A DNA stretch of 64,000 nt from LMUY01 sp964247705 (GCA_964247705.1 CAXTVQ010000012.1:1-64000), one strand, 5' to 3'; positions 7,820 to 16,236 are shown, numbered from the stretch's first letter. Numbers and translations are program-made. Notes: a model not told the origin generated them from the letters alone.

Positions 7820-8683
7820 ATGTTCGACAAGATCCTGATATCGCCTGCCGAGCTGTCTGGCCTGATGGATGCGGGCAACCTCGTGATCATCGACACCCGT
7901 TCGCCGGACAACTACGCCGCCGGGCACATCGCCGGCGCGGTGAACATGTTTGAAATCTTCACCTATCTCGCGATGTCCACCAAGGAGGGCATGGCGGAGT
8001 TGAAGGGGAAGTTCACCGACGCATTCGGCAAGGCCGGCATCGGCGGCGATGAGACGGTGGTGTTCTACGAGGGTTCGATGAACTCGGGCTTCGGCATGTC
8101 CTGCCGCGGCTACTACCTGCTGGCGTTCCTCGGATACAAGAAAATCCACGTGCTGCATGGCGGCCTGGCGGCGTGGACGGCAGCCGGCATGCCGGTGACG
8201 ACCGAGGTGCCGCACCCGGTGGCCAAGACATTCCCAATGTCCAGCGAGGGCGAGCACATGATGCTCGACAAGGAAGATATGCTGGCTGCGGTCGGTGACG
8301 ACGGGATCATCAAGCTCGACGTGCGGGACGTGGACGAGTGGATCGGAACGTCGTCCTCGCCGTATGGACCCGATTTCGCGCCACGTAAGGGGCGGATCCC
8401 TGGAGCGAAGTGGCTGGAGTGGTACCGGCTGATGAAGCCGACGGCGTCTGGCCCGATGTTCAAGGCGCGCGAGGAGTTGCTGGCCGAATTGCACACGGTT
8501 GGCGTCACGCCGGAGACACCGGTTTACCTCTACTGCTTCAAGGGAGCACGGGCGTCCAACTCGTTGATCGCGTTGCGGGAAGCGGGTGTGCAGGATGTGC
8601 GGATGTATTTCGGGTCGTGGAACGAGTGGAGCCGGGATCCGGAACTGCCGATCGAAACCGGGATGCCATACGCATCGGCATAA
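7820..8683 (+). CDS. Tandem-domain rhodanese-type sulfurtransferase
   Basis: 287-residue thiosulfate/3-mercaptopyruvate sulfurtransferase-type protein. Two rhodanese domains are seen: residues about 5-120 (VIIDTRSPDNYAAGHIAGAV ... LHGGLAAWTAAG) and about 150-285 (IKLDVRDVDEW ... GRIPGAKW). The N-terminal domain has Glu in place of the catalytic Cys (VVFYEGSMN), as in other two-domain enzymes. The C-terminal domain carries the active-site loop YCFKGARAS with Cys239, which would hold the persulfide. The ATG at 7820 is preceded by AAGGAGTGAGAGAG. It closes the TetR-controlled OsmC/flavoprotein operon, implying that the operon handles sulfane sulfur or an organosulfur compound. Confidence 0.88.
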   Translation: MFDKILISPAELSGLMDAGNLVIIDTRSPDNYAAGHIAGAVNMFEIFTYLAMSTKEGMAELKGKFTDAFGKAGIGGDETVVFYEGSMNSGFGMSCRGYYLLAFLGYKKIHVLHGGLAAWTAAGMPVTTEVPHPVAKTFPMSSEGEHMMLDKEDMLAAVGDDGIIKLDVRDVDEWIGTSSSPYGPDFAPRKGRIPGAKWLEWYRLMKPTASGPMFKAREELLAELHTVGVTPETPVYLYCFKGARASNSLIALREAGVQDVRMYFGSWNEWSRDPELPIETGMPYASA

Positions 8684-8695
8684 ATCGGTATGGTT

Positions 8696-8717
8696 CCCGC
8701 TCCCCTTAGGGAGCGGG
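8696..8717. terminator. Bidirectional terminator-like hairpin between convergent genes
   Basis: CCCGCTCCC (8696-8704) and GGGAGCGGG (8709-8717) form a perfect 9 bp stem with a 4-base loop, CTTA. It lies 13 bp after the rhodanese stop and 9 bp before the stop of the convergent beta-propeller gene. There is no strong T tract on either side. Confidence 0.6.
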
Positions 8718-8725
8718 TCGCGGGA

Positions 8726-9883
8726 TCAGGGCCAGGGGACGCCGAAAGCGACTGGCCCGCCCGTTGGAACCAGGTCCGGCTTTGCCGTAAGTGCGTGACC
8801 ATCGAAGCCGAACACGTTGATCTTGCGGTCCCGATCCGCTTGCACCAGGAGCGTCTTGTCGTCGCGGGACCAGGCGATCCCCTCGGTCCAGCGGCCGATC
8901 GGCGCCGTAGCGACGAGCGTGAGAGAGCGGCCTGTCACGGCGAAGATCTGAACCAAGCCGTGTTCGTGGTAGAACGGCGCCGATGGCGTCAGCGGCGTGC
9001 CGTATTCCGCGCCCACAGCGAGGAACCTGCCATCGGGCGAGAACTTCACCGGCTCCGGCCCGCTTGCCACCGACACGCTGAACACCGAGCGCGGCGGCAC
9101 CTGCGTCATGTCCACCAGCGAGACCGTGTCCGCATCGCCGTCGCCACGGCCCATGTTCGAGACTGCGGCCGTGCTCAGGTCGGGCGTCATATCCACCGTG
9201 TAGGGCGCCATGCCGGTGGTGATCGGGCGCTTGTCCACGGTGACGGACGTGCCGTCGATGTGGAGCACGCTGACCTGGTTGTCGAACTGGCGGCTGACGA
9301 TGGCTGTCTTGCCGTCGGGCGCGAATGCGACGCCGCTGGCCCCCGACTGCTTCCCGAGATCGATCTTGCCTAACGACGCCAACTGCTTGTCGTGCACGCT
9401 GAATACGGAGACGGAGCCTTCGGTCCGGTTGCACACCAGGGCCAGCGTGCCGTCCGGCGAGAGGCGGATCGTGGTGGCGCCGGCGCCGGCGTGCAGCGTC
9501 TGTGTCACATGCGGCGGGCTGGTGGTCAGGTCCAGCACGGAGACGCGGTCGTCGGAAGCAATGCCGAACTTGGCCGTGGGATCGGCCTTGGTGGCGGCGG
9601 TCAGGATCGCCCAACTCGAGTCCGGCGCCATCCACACCGCGAAAGGCGGGCCGACGACGGAGCCCGGAACTTCGAAGGTGCCCACGATACGGGGCGGATC
9701 CTGTCCGATGTCGATCAGATCGACCGTGTCAGGGCGGAGCGGGTCGGCAGCAACCTGGTTGGCCTGGTCGTCGAGCACCGTGTGGTTGTCGTTCATCGAC
9801 AGAATGATGTCCGCCGCCCAGGCTGGGCCGGCAACCAGCAGCACGGCGAGGGTGGAGGCAGTCAGGCAAGCGAGTCGCGGCAT
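8726..9883 (-). CDS. Secreted beta-propeller (WD40/YVTN-like) protein
   Basis: 385 residues. The N-terminus, MPRLACLTASTLAVLLVAGP followed by AWAA, is a Sec signal peptide ending in an AxA site, so the protein is predicted to be periplasmic or extracellular. The rest consists of repeated blades with the pattern SPDG or APDG followed by a hydrophobic strand (LSPDGTLALV, FAPDGKTAIV, FSPDGRFLAV), as in YVTN and lactonase-type seven-bladed propellers. No catalytic signature is clear. The ATG at 9883 is preceded by GGGGGGAC. It is last in a minus-strand run after PIG-L, WecG and epimerase genes, 68 bp below the PIG-L stop. Confidence 0.8.
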   Translation of the reverse strand: MPRLACLTASTLAVLLVAGPAWAADIILSMNDNHTVLDDQANQVAADPLRPDTVDLIDIGQDPPRIVGTFEVPGSVVGPPFAVWMAPDSSWAILTAATKADPTAKFGIASDDRVSVLDLTTSPPHVTQTLHAGAGATTIRLSPDGTLALVCNRTEGSVSVFSVHDKQLASLGKIDLGKQSGASGVAFAPDGKTAIVSRQFDNQVSVLHIDGTSVTVDKRPITTGMAPYTVDMTPDLSTAAVSNMGRGDGDADTVSLVDMTQVPPRSVFSVSVASGPEPVKFSPDGRFLAVGAEYGTPLTPSAPFYHEHGLVQIFAVTGRSLTLVATAPIGRWTEGIAWSRDDKTLLVQADRDRKINVFGFDGHALTAKPDLVPTGGPVAFGVPWP

Positions 9884-9951
9884 CGTTCGTCCCCCCGGGC
9901 TTGGTTCATCCCGCCCCATTACGGGAAGATTAGCCACCGGATCGCCCCGGG

Positions 9952-10662
9952 TCAGCCACGAATGCGCAGGAACGCCTCGAAAGGTCGGTCGCAAAGGTCG
10001 AGCAGCGTTTGGGGCACCGTGAACCCGGCGGGGTCGTCGGCGATCAGGTCCGTCGTTTGCGAGCGGTGGCAGGCGATGGCGCGGCGCTTGACTGCCAACT
10101 CGGCCGTGATGTCGAGCCGCACGCCTCGGACCTTCATCCAAGGCAAGGGACGGTTCGGCGGCAAGGTCCAACCCCAAACCGCATAGGAGAGCAGGCGCGC
10201 GCCGGTGAGGCGGCAGCCTCGGACGGCGATCCGGTGGGCGGCGAGATGGTCGCAATGCGGATCGTGCTGCCAACTGGCAAACACGCTGGCGATACCGCGC
10301 GCCCGCAGCAGCGCGGCCAGACGGTCGCCGGCGTCCCGCAACGCCTTGCCCCAGCGCGGCGCGGCTGCATCCGGATAGTTCAGGAAAATCAACCGCTCCG
10401 GGGGCAAACCGAGCACCGCCACCGCCGCCGCCGCCTCGTGCTCCCGCACGGCACGCAAGCGGTCGGCTGGATAGCTCCGGGATGCTGGGTGCGACTTGGT
10501 GCCGTCGGTCAGGATCGCGACATGCACGTCCAGGCCAGCGGCGCAGGCCTGGATAATCAAGCCGCCAGCCCCGAGGCTCTCGTCATCGGCATGGGGGGCG
10601 AGCACCAGGATCGGCTGCCGCTCGGTAAGTGTTGCAATATCGGTGAACGGCATGGTCGCCAT
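9952..10662 (-). CDS. PIG-L/LmbE-family zinc deacetylase
   Basis: 236-residue member of the family that removes N-acetyl groups from N-acetylglucosamine-type substrates (GlcNAc-PI, mycothiol and bacillithiol precursors, antibiotic pseudo-sugars). The zinc-binding motif is LVLAPHADDESLGAGG near residue 17, and the third ligand is in the HDPHCDHLAAHR region at about residue 130. The ATG at 10662 gives MATMPFTD; AGGATCC lies 12-18 bases upstream. The open frame continues upstream into the WecG gene on the same strand, but without family similarity. Adjacent glycosyltransferase and epimerase genes suggest a role in tailoring a glycan or glycolipid. Confidence 0.88.
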   Translation of the reverse strand: MATMPFTDIATLTERQPILVLAPHADDESLGAGGLIIQACAAGLDVHVAILTDGTKSHPASRSYPADRLRAVREHEAAAAVAVLGLPPERLIFLNYPDAAAPRWGKALRDAGDRLAALLRARGIASVFASWQHDPHCDHLAAHRIAVRGCRLTGARLLSYAVWGWTLPPNRPLPWMKVRGVRLDITAELAVKRRAIACHRSQTTDLIADDPAGFTVPQTLLDLCDRPFEAFLRIRG

Positions 10663-10685
10663 CTGGGCCAGGATCCTACCCGCCC

Positions 10686-11423
10686 TCACCGGCGCACCCG
10701 GTGCCGCGCGGCCAGCCAGAGAAGTGGAAGCTGGTTCTGCACCAGCCGCCGGCCCATGCGGCGGGGTTGCAGCACCAAACGGTGCAGCCACTCCAAGCCG
10801 GCGCGTTGCATCGCCAGTGGAGCACGCGCTTGCAGCCCCGTGGCGAACAGGAGGGACGCGCCGATGCACAGGCCGGTGCCGGTGGCGCCGCCGTGCTGCA
10901 CGATGCGAAGGCCGAGCAGTTCGGATTGCGGCGCCCCGCAGGCGAGGAACACGTAGCGCGCCGGGTTGGCGAGCACGAACTCGATGCAGCGCGCCACCTC
11001 CGCCGGGTCGTCGATGAAGCCGTACGGCGGATCGTGCCGGGCGAGGCGGCGCCAGCCGTGGCGCTTGCGCAGCCGGCACTCCATCGCGCTGGTACCGCCG
11101 ATGACGCTGATTGTGTCCTCGGGGGTCACGCCGCGCTGAACCATGGCCTGAGTGAGGTCGCTGCCCAACGCCAAAGGTAGCCGGACGCCGAGCGCCAGGG
11201 ACGCAATCCGCGCCACCACCCGGCTATCGCATAAACGTAGCCACGCCCCGTCGATGCCGGCGCGAAACCGCTCCTCGCCCCGCTCGTAGTTCACGACGTG
11301 CACCGCGTTCGGCGTACAGACATAGGCGAACGGCGCGCCCACCGGGCGTGCGACGATGGCGGCCAGCGCGCCCGCCGTATCCAGGTCAGAGAAGCTCGTG
11401 CCGAAAGCCAGGATTTCAGCCAT
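10686..11423 (-). CDS. WecG/TagA/CpsF-family glycosyltransferase (GT26)
   Basis: 245 residues, the normal size of the family, which transfers N-acetylmannosamine-type or related sugars to a lipid-linked acceptor in surface-polysaccharide assembly. Visible signatures are YVCTPNAVHVV near the N-terminus, the region WLRLCDSRVVARIASLALG, and VFLACGAPQSELLGLRI, which corresponds to the family GxGxPxQE motif. The arginine-rich C-terminal end is the usual membrane-associating tail. It is 27 bp downstream of the epimerase gene and 23 bp upstream of the PIG-L gene, in the same direction. Confidence 0.88.
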   Translation of the reverse strand: MAEILAFGTSFSDLDTAGALAAIVARPVGAPFAYVCTPNAVHVVNYERGEERFRAGIDGAWLRLCDSRVVARIASLALGVRLPLALGSDLTQAMVQRGVTPEDTISVIGGTSAMECRLRKRHGWRRLARHDPPYGFIDDPAEVARCIEFVLANPARYVFLACGAPQSELLGLRIVQHGGATGTGLCIGASLLFATGLQARAPLAMQRAGLEWLHRLVLQPRRMGRRLVQNQLPLLWLAARHRVRR

Positions 11424-11450
11424 CGCGCATCAGGCCCCGAACAGGTTGTG

Positions 11451-12425
11451 TCATGTCTGCTCGAGCCAGCGCATGCAGCCGGCCAGGCCGTCGCCGATCC
11501 GTATCTGCGGCTGCCAGTGGAGAGCGGCTCTGGCGGCGTCGATCGGATAGGTGGCTTTCAGGGCGAAGAGTTCCAGTTCGCTAGCGGCCGGCGCACCCTG
11601 CAGCCAAGACGTGGCGAGACCAGCGGAGAACTTTGGACGTAACCGGCGTGCTGCCTTGAGCGGCAGAGAGGCAAGAACGCGGAGGCGCAACTCCGTTGAG
11701 CTGATCGGCCGCAATCTTGGCGCCGCCAGGGCTTCGGCCATGCAGTTGAACCAGCCGTTCCAGGTCATCGGCTCGGTCCCGCTGAGATTGAACACGGCGC
11801 CGGCGACATCGGGACGCTCCAACGCCTGTTCGGCCGCCGTAACCACGTCCGAAACGTGGACAAGATTGCACGTTCCCTCACCCGCTTCGCCGAACGTTCC
11901 CCATTGTCCGGAGCGGATGCGGCTTGCAAGGTCTGCGATCCAAAGTTTGCTGCCGGGCCCGTAAACGATGGCGGGGCGCAGACGCACCACCTCGAGCCCT
12001 TGTTGTTGCAGGCAGGCCTGCTCCGCTGCTGCTTTCCAGGCTGCGTAGCCCTTGCCGCCGGCCGGGAGCATGGGCGTCTCCTCCACGACGGCGCCGCTTG
12101 CCGTGCCGTAGACCGCGACCGAACTCATATGGACGAAGCGGCGAACACCCGCCTCCCTGCAGGCGGCGAGCAAGGCGCGTGTACCGTCTACGGTCACCGC
12201 CCGGTTTCCCACTGCGCAGTGCACGACGGATTTAATGCCGGTCAAGGCACTGCGGAGAGTGGACACGTCCCGCAAATCGAGCCGGCGCGAGCCGATGCTC
12301 CCGTCCCGTGTTGCGGGAATGGCGTCGTGGCGTGTGTTGCTTCGGAGATGGCGCAGCATGTGTCCGCCGATGAAGCCGCTCGCTCCAGTGACTAATACGG
12401 GGCTGAGAGAGCCGATCGTTTGCAT
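11451..12425 (-). CDS. NAD-dependent epimerase/dehydratase (extended SDR)
   Basis: 324 residues. The Rossmann glycine motif is VLVTGASGFIGGHMLRHL at residues 10-27. The catalytic triad is visible as Ser in HMSSVAVYG and Tyr/Lys in GYAAWKAAAE (YxxxK). Members act on nucleotide sugars, or on lipid-linked or isoprenoid substrates (HpnA-like proteins are close in layout). It begins the minus-strand run epimerase-WecG-PIG-L-propeller. Base composition looks slightly less GC-biased than the neighbours, a weak hint of separate history. Substrate unknown. Confidence 0.85.
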   Translation of the reverse strand: MQTIGSLSPVLVTGASGFIGGHMLRHLRSNTRHDAIPATRDGSIGSRRLDLRDVSTLRSALTGIKSVVHCAVGNRAVTVDGTRALLAACREAGVRRFVHMSSVAVYGTASGAVVEETPMLPAGGKGYAAWKAAAEQACLQQQGLEVVRLRPAIVYGPGSKLWIADLASRIRSGQWGTFGEAGEGTCNLVHVSDVVTAAEQALERPDVAGAVFNLSGTEPMTWNGWFNCMAEALAAPRLRPISSTELRLRVLASLPLKAARRLRPKFSAGLATSWLQGAPAASELELFALKATYPIDAARAALHWQPQIRIGDGLAGCMRWLEQT

Positions 12426-12473
12426 GCTGGCTCAGTCTATCACCGAAAGTTGACGGGGAGGTAAATGCCTTAC

Positions 12474-12491
12474 GTTTGGGAAATCCCAAAC
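12474..12491. promoter_or_regulatory. Palindromic operator-like site between divergent genes
   Basis: GTTTGGGAAATCCCAAAC contains the perfect 8 bp arms GTTTGGGA (12474-12481) and TCCCAAAC (12484-12491) with a 2-base centre. It is the only marked symmetry in the 160 bp gap between the epimerase start (12425, minus) and the SDR start (12586, plus). This size and symmetry fit a dimeric repressor or activator site. Nothing else was recognised in the gap. Confidence 0.5.
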
Positions 12492-12585
12492 ATGCGCCAG
12501 TTCGTTGCCCAATGGTTGAACGGAGATCGTGCATGTCACTCGGGAACGGCATTTTGCGGACGGCGCAGCAAGCAGAAGCGCGCCC

Positions 12586-13362
12586 ATGAGGATCGACTTG
12601 TCTGGGCGAACTGCGGTCGTGACCGGGTCCACCGCCGGCATTGGGCTCGGCATTGCCAAGGGATTGGCGGAGGCCGGTGCCGCTGTGACGGTGAACGGGC
12701 GTACTGCGGACCGGGTAGGGCGCGCTGTCGCCGCGGTGCAGGAGCACGCGCCGGGTTGTCAGGTGAGCGGAGTCGCGGCCGACCTCTCTACTGCGGACGG
12801 CGTGGGCGCCCTGGTGCGGCAGGTGCCCAGCGCCGACATCCTGGTCAACAATCTTGGGATCTTCAAACTCCAGCCGTTTCTCGAGATCCCCGATACGGAG
12901 TGGCAGCGCTTCTTCGACGCCAATGTCATGAGTGGAGTGCGCATGTCGCGCGCTTATGCGCCCGGGATGGTGGCGAAGGGCTGGGGGCGGATCGTGTTCA
13001 TCTCGAGCGAGTCGGGGCTGAACATTCCGAAGGACATGGTGCATTACGGCATGACCAAGACGGCGCAGCTCGCAATCTCGCGCGGGTTGGCGGAATCGCT
13101 GGCCAACACGGGGGTAACGGTCAACGCCGTGCTGCCCGGGCCTACCGCGTCCGAGGGCGTGGCCGCGATGCTCGGCGCCGAGGACGTCGACGCCGCCGGG
13201 CGCAAATTCGTGGCTGAGCACCGCCCGACCTCGTTGATCGGCCGGCTGGCGACGGTCGAGGAGGTGGCGAACATGGTCGTCTACGCCTGCTCGCCGCAAG
13301 CGTCCGCAACGTCGGGCGCCGACTTGCGGGTGGATGGCGGTGTCGTGCGGTCGATCGGATGA
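12586..13362 (+). CDS. Short-chain dehydrogenase/reductase
   Basis: 258-residue classical SDR. The coenzyme motif is TGSTAGIGLGIAKGLAEAG at about residues 13-31. The NNLG strand motif (ILVNNLGIF), the serine (FISSESGLN) and the YxxxK pair (VHYGMTKTA) are all intact. NGR after the second strand suggests NADP(H) preference. The ATG at 12586 gives MRIDLSGRTAVVTG, a normal SDR N-terminus; the longer frame from 12529 adds a non-conserved arginine-rich stretch. It is convergent with the broken phosphoesterase gene 4 bp downstream. Substrate unknown. Confidence 0.87.
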   Translation: MRIDLSGRTAVVTGSTAGIGLGIAKGLAEAGAAVTVNGRTADRVGRAVAAVQEHAPGCQVSGVAADLSTADGVGALVRQVPSADILVNNLGIFKLQPFLEIPDTEWQRFFDANVMSGVRMSRAYAPGMVAKGWGRIVFISSESGLNIPKDMVHYGMTKTAQLAISRGLAESLANTGVTVNAVLPGPTASEGVAAMLGAEDVDAAGRKFVAEHRPTSLIGRLATVEEVANMVVYACSPQASATSGADLRVDGGVVRSIG

Positions 13363-13366
13363 GGCG

Positions 13367-13857
13367 CTAACGGAACCCGGTGATCTCGGCGAGCGTCACC
13401 GGGCGAAACTGCCGCACATCCACGCCGACATCGGCCTGACGCGGTAGCGGCTTGAGCCGGCCATGGCTGTGGCCGTGCAGGTTCCAGGCGCTACGGCCCA
13501 TGTCCCGCCACGTTCGGAACGCATAATGGCAGAGCACGAGTAGGGTGCCGTCCAGCACGATCTCCGCATAGGGCTGCACGCTGGCCCAACCGGGCAGGGC
13601 GGCGACGGCGGCCAGATCGTTGTTGCCCGTAACCAAGTGCTTGCGGCCGGGTAGGGCGGCCAGCAAGCCGGCTGCGTCCACCCGGCGGCCGACTGCGAAT
13701 CCCCCAGGTGCCAAACGTCGTCCTCGGCGCCCACCACCGCCTGCCATCCTTCCAGCATGGCGGCATCCATCGCCGGCACTGAGGCAAACGGGCGGTGATA
13801 CAGGCCGAGCGCGCCGCCGTGGCCGAAATGCGTGTCGGCAGTGAAGAACACGGTCAT
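13367..13857 (-). pseudogene. Metallophosphoesterase, split by a single-base frameshift
   Basis: Two overlapping minus-strand frames together make one calcineurin-like phosphoesterase of about 163 residues. Frame 1 starts at 13857 and gives MTVFFTADTHFGHGG ... DDVWHLGD with the first two metal motifs (DxH, GD). Homology then jumps to another frame giving FAVGRRVDAAGLL ... LVTGNNDLA ... LCHYAF ... LHGHSHG, with the remaining GN[HN]D, H and GHxH motifs. The jump falls at about 13698-13700, where the minus strand reads GGGGGATTCGCAG; one extra T would restore HLGDFAVG, the expected family sequence. All metal ligands survive, so the lesion is recent, or is a sequencing error. Frame 1 alone runs on to 13396 with nonsense. 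Confidence 0.82.
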
Positions 13858-13883
13858 ACTTTAGTGCTACCTCTTTGTGCTGA

Positions 13884-14546
13884 TTGTGTGGACGGGCGAT
13901 CCGTTCCAGGCTTCAAAGTGACGAACACTCACCGAGGAGCAAGGCCATCTGCAAGGATCCCCGCCTGACCGCTCCGTCGGCCGCGCGCAACCGCGAGCCG
14001 ATCATGCGCGAACTGCAGCGGTGCCTGCCACAACAGGGGCTGGTGCTCGAGGTGGCGAGTGGGACGGGGGAGCATGTGAGCTTCTTCGCTGCATCGATGC
14101 CAGGGTTGGACTGGCAGCCGACTGACCCCGATGCCGGACGCCGGGCCAGCATCGATGCTTGGACGAAGGAGCTGGCCAATGTGCGGCGGGCGGTGCCGCT
14201 GGATGCGTCGTCGTCGTCGTGGCCGATGACCAAGGCTGACGCCGTGCTTTGCATCAACATGCTCCACATTGCCCCGCCGGCAGCAACCAACGGTTTGCTC
14301 GCCGGGTCGGGGCGTGTGCTCGGACCGGACGGGGTCCTGGTGATCTACGGCCCGTTCCGGCGCGTGGGGGAGGCAATGGGTCCGGGCAATGCGACGTTCG
14401 ACACGGATCTGCGCGCACGCAATCCGGAGTGGGGGCTGCGCTTGCTGGAGGAGGTCGCGGCGAGTGCGTCGGAGTGCGGATTTTCGGCTCCGGAGGTCGT
14501 GGCGATGCCGGCCAACAATCTGACGCTGATCTTTCGGCGGAGTTGA
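13884..14546 (+). CDS. DUF938 SAM-methyltransferase-like protein
   Basis: 220 residues matching the DUF938 family, a Rossmann SAM-dependent methyltransferase-like group of unknown substrate. Key features are APSAARNREPIMREL near the N-terminus, the SAM loop LVLEVASGTGEHVSFFA, the acidic WQPTDPD after the second strand, and INMLHIAPP and GVLVIYGPFRR in the core. An in-frame TGA stands directly before the TTG at 13884, so that TTG is the first possible start; there is no strong ribosome binding site. It is divergent from the broken phosphoesterase gene and convergent with copD. Function not known. Confidence 0.8.
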   Translation: MCGRAIRSRLQSDEHSPRSKAICKDPRLTAPSAARNREPIMRELQRCLPQQGLVLEVASGTGEHVSFFAASMPGLDWQPTDPDAGRRASIDAWTKELANVRRAVPLDASSSSWPMTKADAVLCINMLHIAPPAATNGLLAGSGRVLGPDGVLVIYGPFRRVGEAMGPGNATFDTDLRARNPEWGLRLLEEVAASASECGFSAPEVVAMPANNLTLIFRRS

Positions 14547-14551
14547 GGGGC

Positions 14552-16198
14552 TCAGGCCTCCCGGTAGTTCAACAGCAACAAGCCGCAGAACACGAAGCAA
14601 ACCGGCCAAACCCAGCCGGCGACCCGGGCGATCCGGCCATCGGCCCGCAGTTCCAGCCACCGGGCCCACCCCGCCGCGATGCCAGCCAGCGCCAAGGGCG
14701 TGTGCGTCAGCTCGATCAACAACTGATCCTTCACGTTGGCGATCGCGTGGGTGTGGGTGAGCAACAGCGCGCCACCGGCTGCACACAGCAGGGGAAACAC
14801 CAGCGTGGCCGCCTTCGAACGTAGCCGGCCGGTGCGCACGGCCCATTCGAACACGGCGAAGATGACGATCAACAGCACGAACATGCGGTGCTGCAAAACC
14901 TCCACGTCCCGCAGCGACTCGATCACGCCGACATAGCCCATCGGCCAAACCTCCGGGTCCGACCGGATCAGCAGGAAGGCGGCCAGCCCCAGCAACGTCA
15001 GCGGCCAGTGCCGCGCCCAGCGCACGCCGGCCTGGTTCAGGAACGCCAGGCCACCCATCAGCAGCACGAACAACCCGGCCCAGTGGTGGTTGTACTCGCT
15101 CCACGCAATGTCCGCAGCGTTGCGCGGCGACAACTCGCCGGAGCCAGGGATGGATGCGGGAGGCGCCTGCTTGGCCTGCTGCGCTGCCTGGGCGTCCAGC
15201 GTGTTCTGTAGCGAGAGCAGCGCGAGGCTGTTCAGATCGGGCGACGTCATGCGCGGCCAGGCCGGGGTGTTGCGCTGCGCGATCTCGGCCCAAGATGCGC
15301 GATCCTGGGTAAGATCGATGCCTGGGGGCACGGACGTCAGCGAGGCGGCGGCGAAGAAGATCGAGATGCCGATCCCCACCTCCACCTCGGCGAAGCGCTT
15401 CATCCGCAGCACGGAGGTGCCGGGATTGCTCCGCAGCCGCTCGGTGGTGAGGAAGTTGCCGAGGCCGAGCAGCAGCAAGGCGCCGAACATCGCGATCTTG
15501 GCGCCGACCATGACACCATAGGCAGTGCCGTACGCGGCACTCCAAGAGCCGATGTAGAACACGCTCATCACGCTGCCTGACAGCAGGATGCAGCCTACTC
15601 CAACCATGGACATGCGCGAGAACCGTGCCCCGACGCGGCGCCATGATGCGCCGTCATTCACCCGGGCAAGGGCCATGAGGAAGGCGGGTATGCCGCCGAC
15701 CCAGATCGCGGCGCCCAGTTGGTGCAGCGCCTCCACCGCCAGCAACGGCAGGCTGTATTCCATCCGCGCGGCGGCGTGGGTGGACAGCGTCGCTGCGGCG
15801 AGTTCGACGGCGCCGAGGGCCAGGAGCAAAGCCGCCGGGGTACGACGCCAGAACAGCAGGCAAAGCGCCAACAGCAGCGCGGCGGCACATTTCACCAGCC
15901 CCGCCTGCGCGAAAGCCGCGCCCAGCACGTTCAGCAGCGAGAGGTCCACCGTGTCGATCAGCACGGAGGCCTGCAGCCCGAGCGTCAGCCCTTCGCATAC
16001 CACCAGGGCCACGGCCGCCCAGCCCGCGACGATGCGGGTGACCCGTGCGATGCCCTCGCCACCGGGCAGCTCGAGCGCGAACGGGCGCGCCAGCAACACC
16101 AGGAACAGGACGCCGCCGAGCGCCATGGATTGGCTGAGGATCACCAGCCCGTGGAGGATGATCTCCAGGTAGCCGAACAGGTCGACGAGAAGCGACAT
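14552..16198 (-). CDS. copD: CopD-domain copper-transport membrane protein
   Basis: 548-residue inner-membrane protein with roughly a dozen predicted helices (for example ALGGVLFLVLLARPFAL, AALVVCEGLTLGLQ, LLLALCLLFW). The conserved CopD region spans about residues 150-300, including LHQLGAAIWVGGIPAFLMAL with its histidine, and GSVMSVFYIGSW. The family moves copper across the cytoplasmic membrane together with periplasmic CopC. A second membrane block (about 380-545) extends beyond the basic CopD domain, including a YNHHWAGLF histidine pair. It lies 104 bp downstream of copC on the same strand, the gap being filled by hairpins. Confidence 0.87.
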   Translation of the reverse strand: MSLLVDLFGYLEIILHGLVILSQSMALGGVLFLVLLARPFALELPGGEGIARVTRIVAGWAAVALVVCEGLTLGLQASVLIDTVDLSLLNVLGAAFAQAGLVKCAAALLLALCLLFWRRTPAALLLALGAVELAAATLSTHAAARMEYSLPLLAVEALHQLGAAIWVGGIPAFLMALARVNDGASWRRVGARFSRMSMVGVGCILLSGSVMSVFYIGSWSAAYGTAYGVMVGAKIAMFGALLLLGLGNFLTTERLRSNPGTSVLRMKRFAEVEVGIGISIFFAAASLTSVPPGIDLTQDRASWAEIAQRNTPAWPRMTSPDLNSLALLSLQNTLDAQAAQQAKQAPPASIPGSGELSPRNAADIAWSEYNHHWAGLFVLLMGGLAFLNQAGVRWARHWPLTLLGLAAFLLIRSDPEVWPMGYVGVIESLRDVEVLQHRMFVLLIVIFAVFEWAVRTGRLRSKAATLVFPLLCAAGGALLLTHTHAIANVKDQLLIELTHTPLALAGIAAGWARWLELRADGRIARVAGWVWPVCFVFCGLLLLNYREA

Positions 16199-16212
16199 TT
16201 ACTGGTCCGATA

Positions 16213-16236
16213 CCAACGGGCACTTCAGCCCGTTGG
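16213..16236 (-). promoter_or_regulatory. 9 bp hairpin just upstream of the copD start
   Basis: CCAACGGGC (16213-16221) and GCCCGTTGG (16228-16236) form a perfect 9 bp stem with a 6-base loop. In the copC-copD transcript the hairpin ends 14 bases before the copD ATG, where no good ribosome binding site is visible. It could be a terminator-like attenuator or a translation-control element. Confidence 0.5.

Noticed and set aside
12465..13217. Alternative plus-strand frame through the SDR starting MPYVWEIPN
   Set aside because: It begins in the palindromic promoter region and then runs out of frame with a clear SDR; no similarity.
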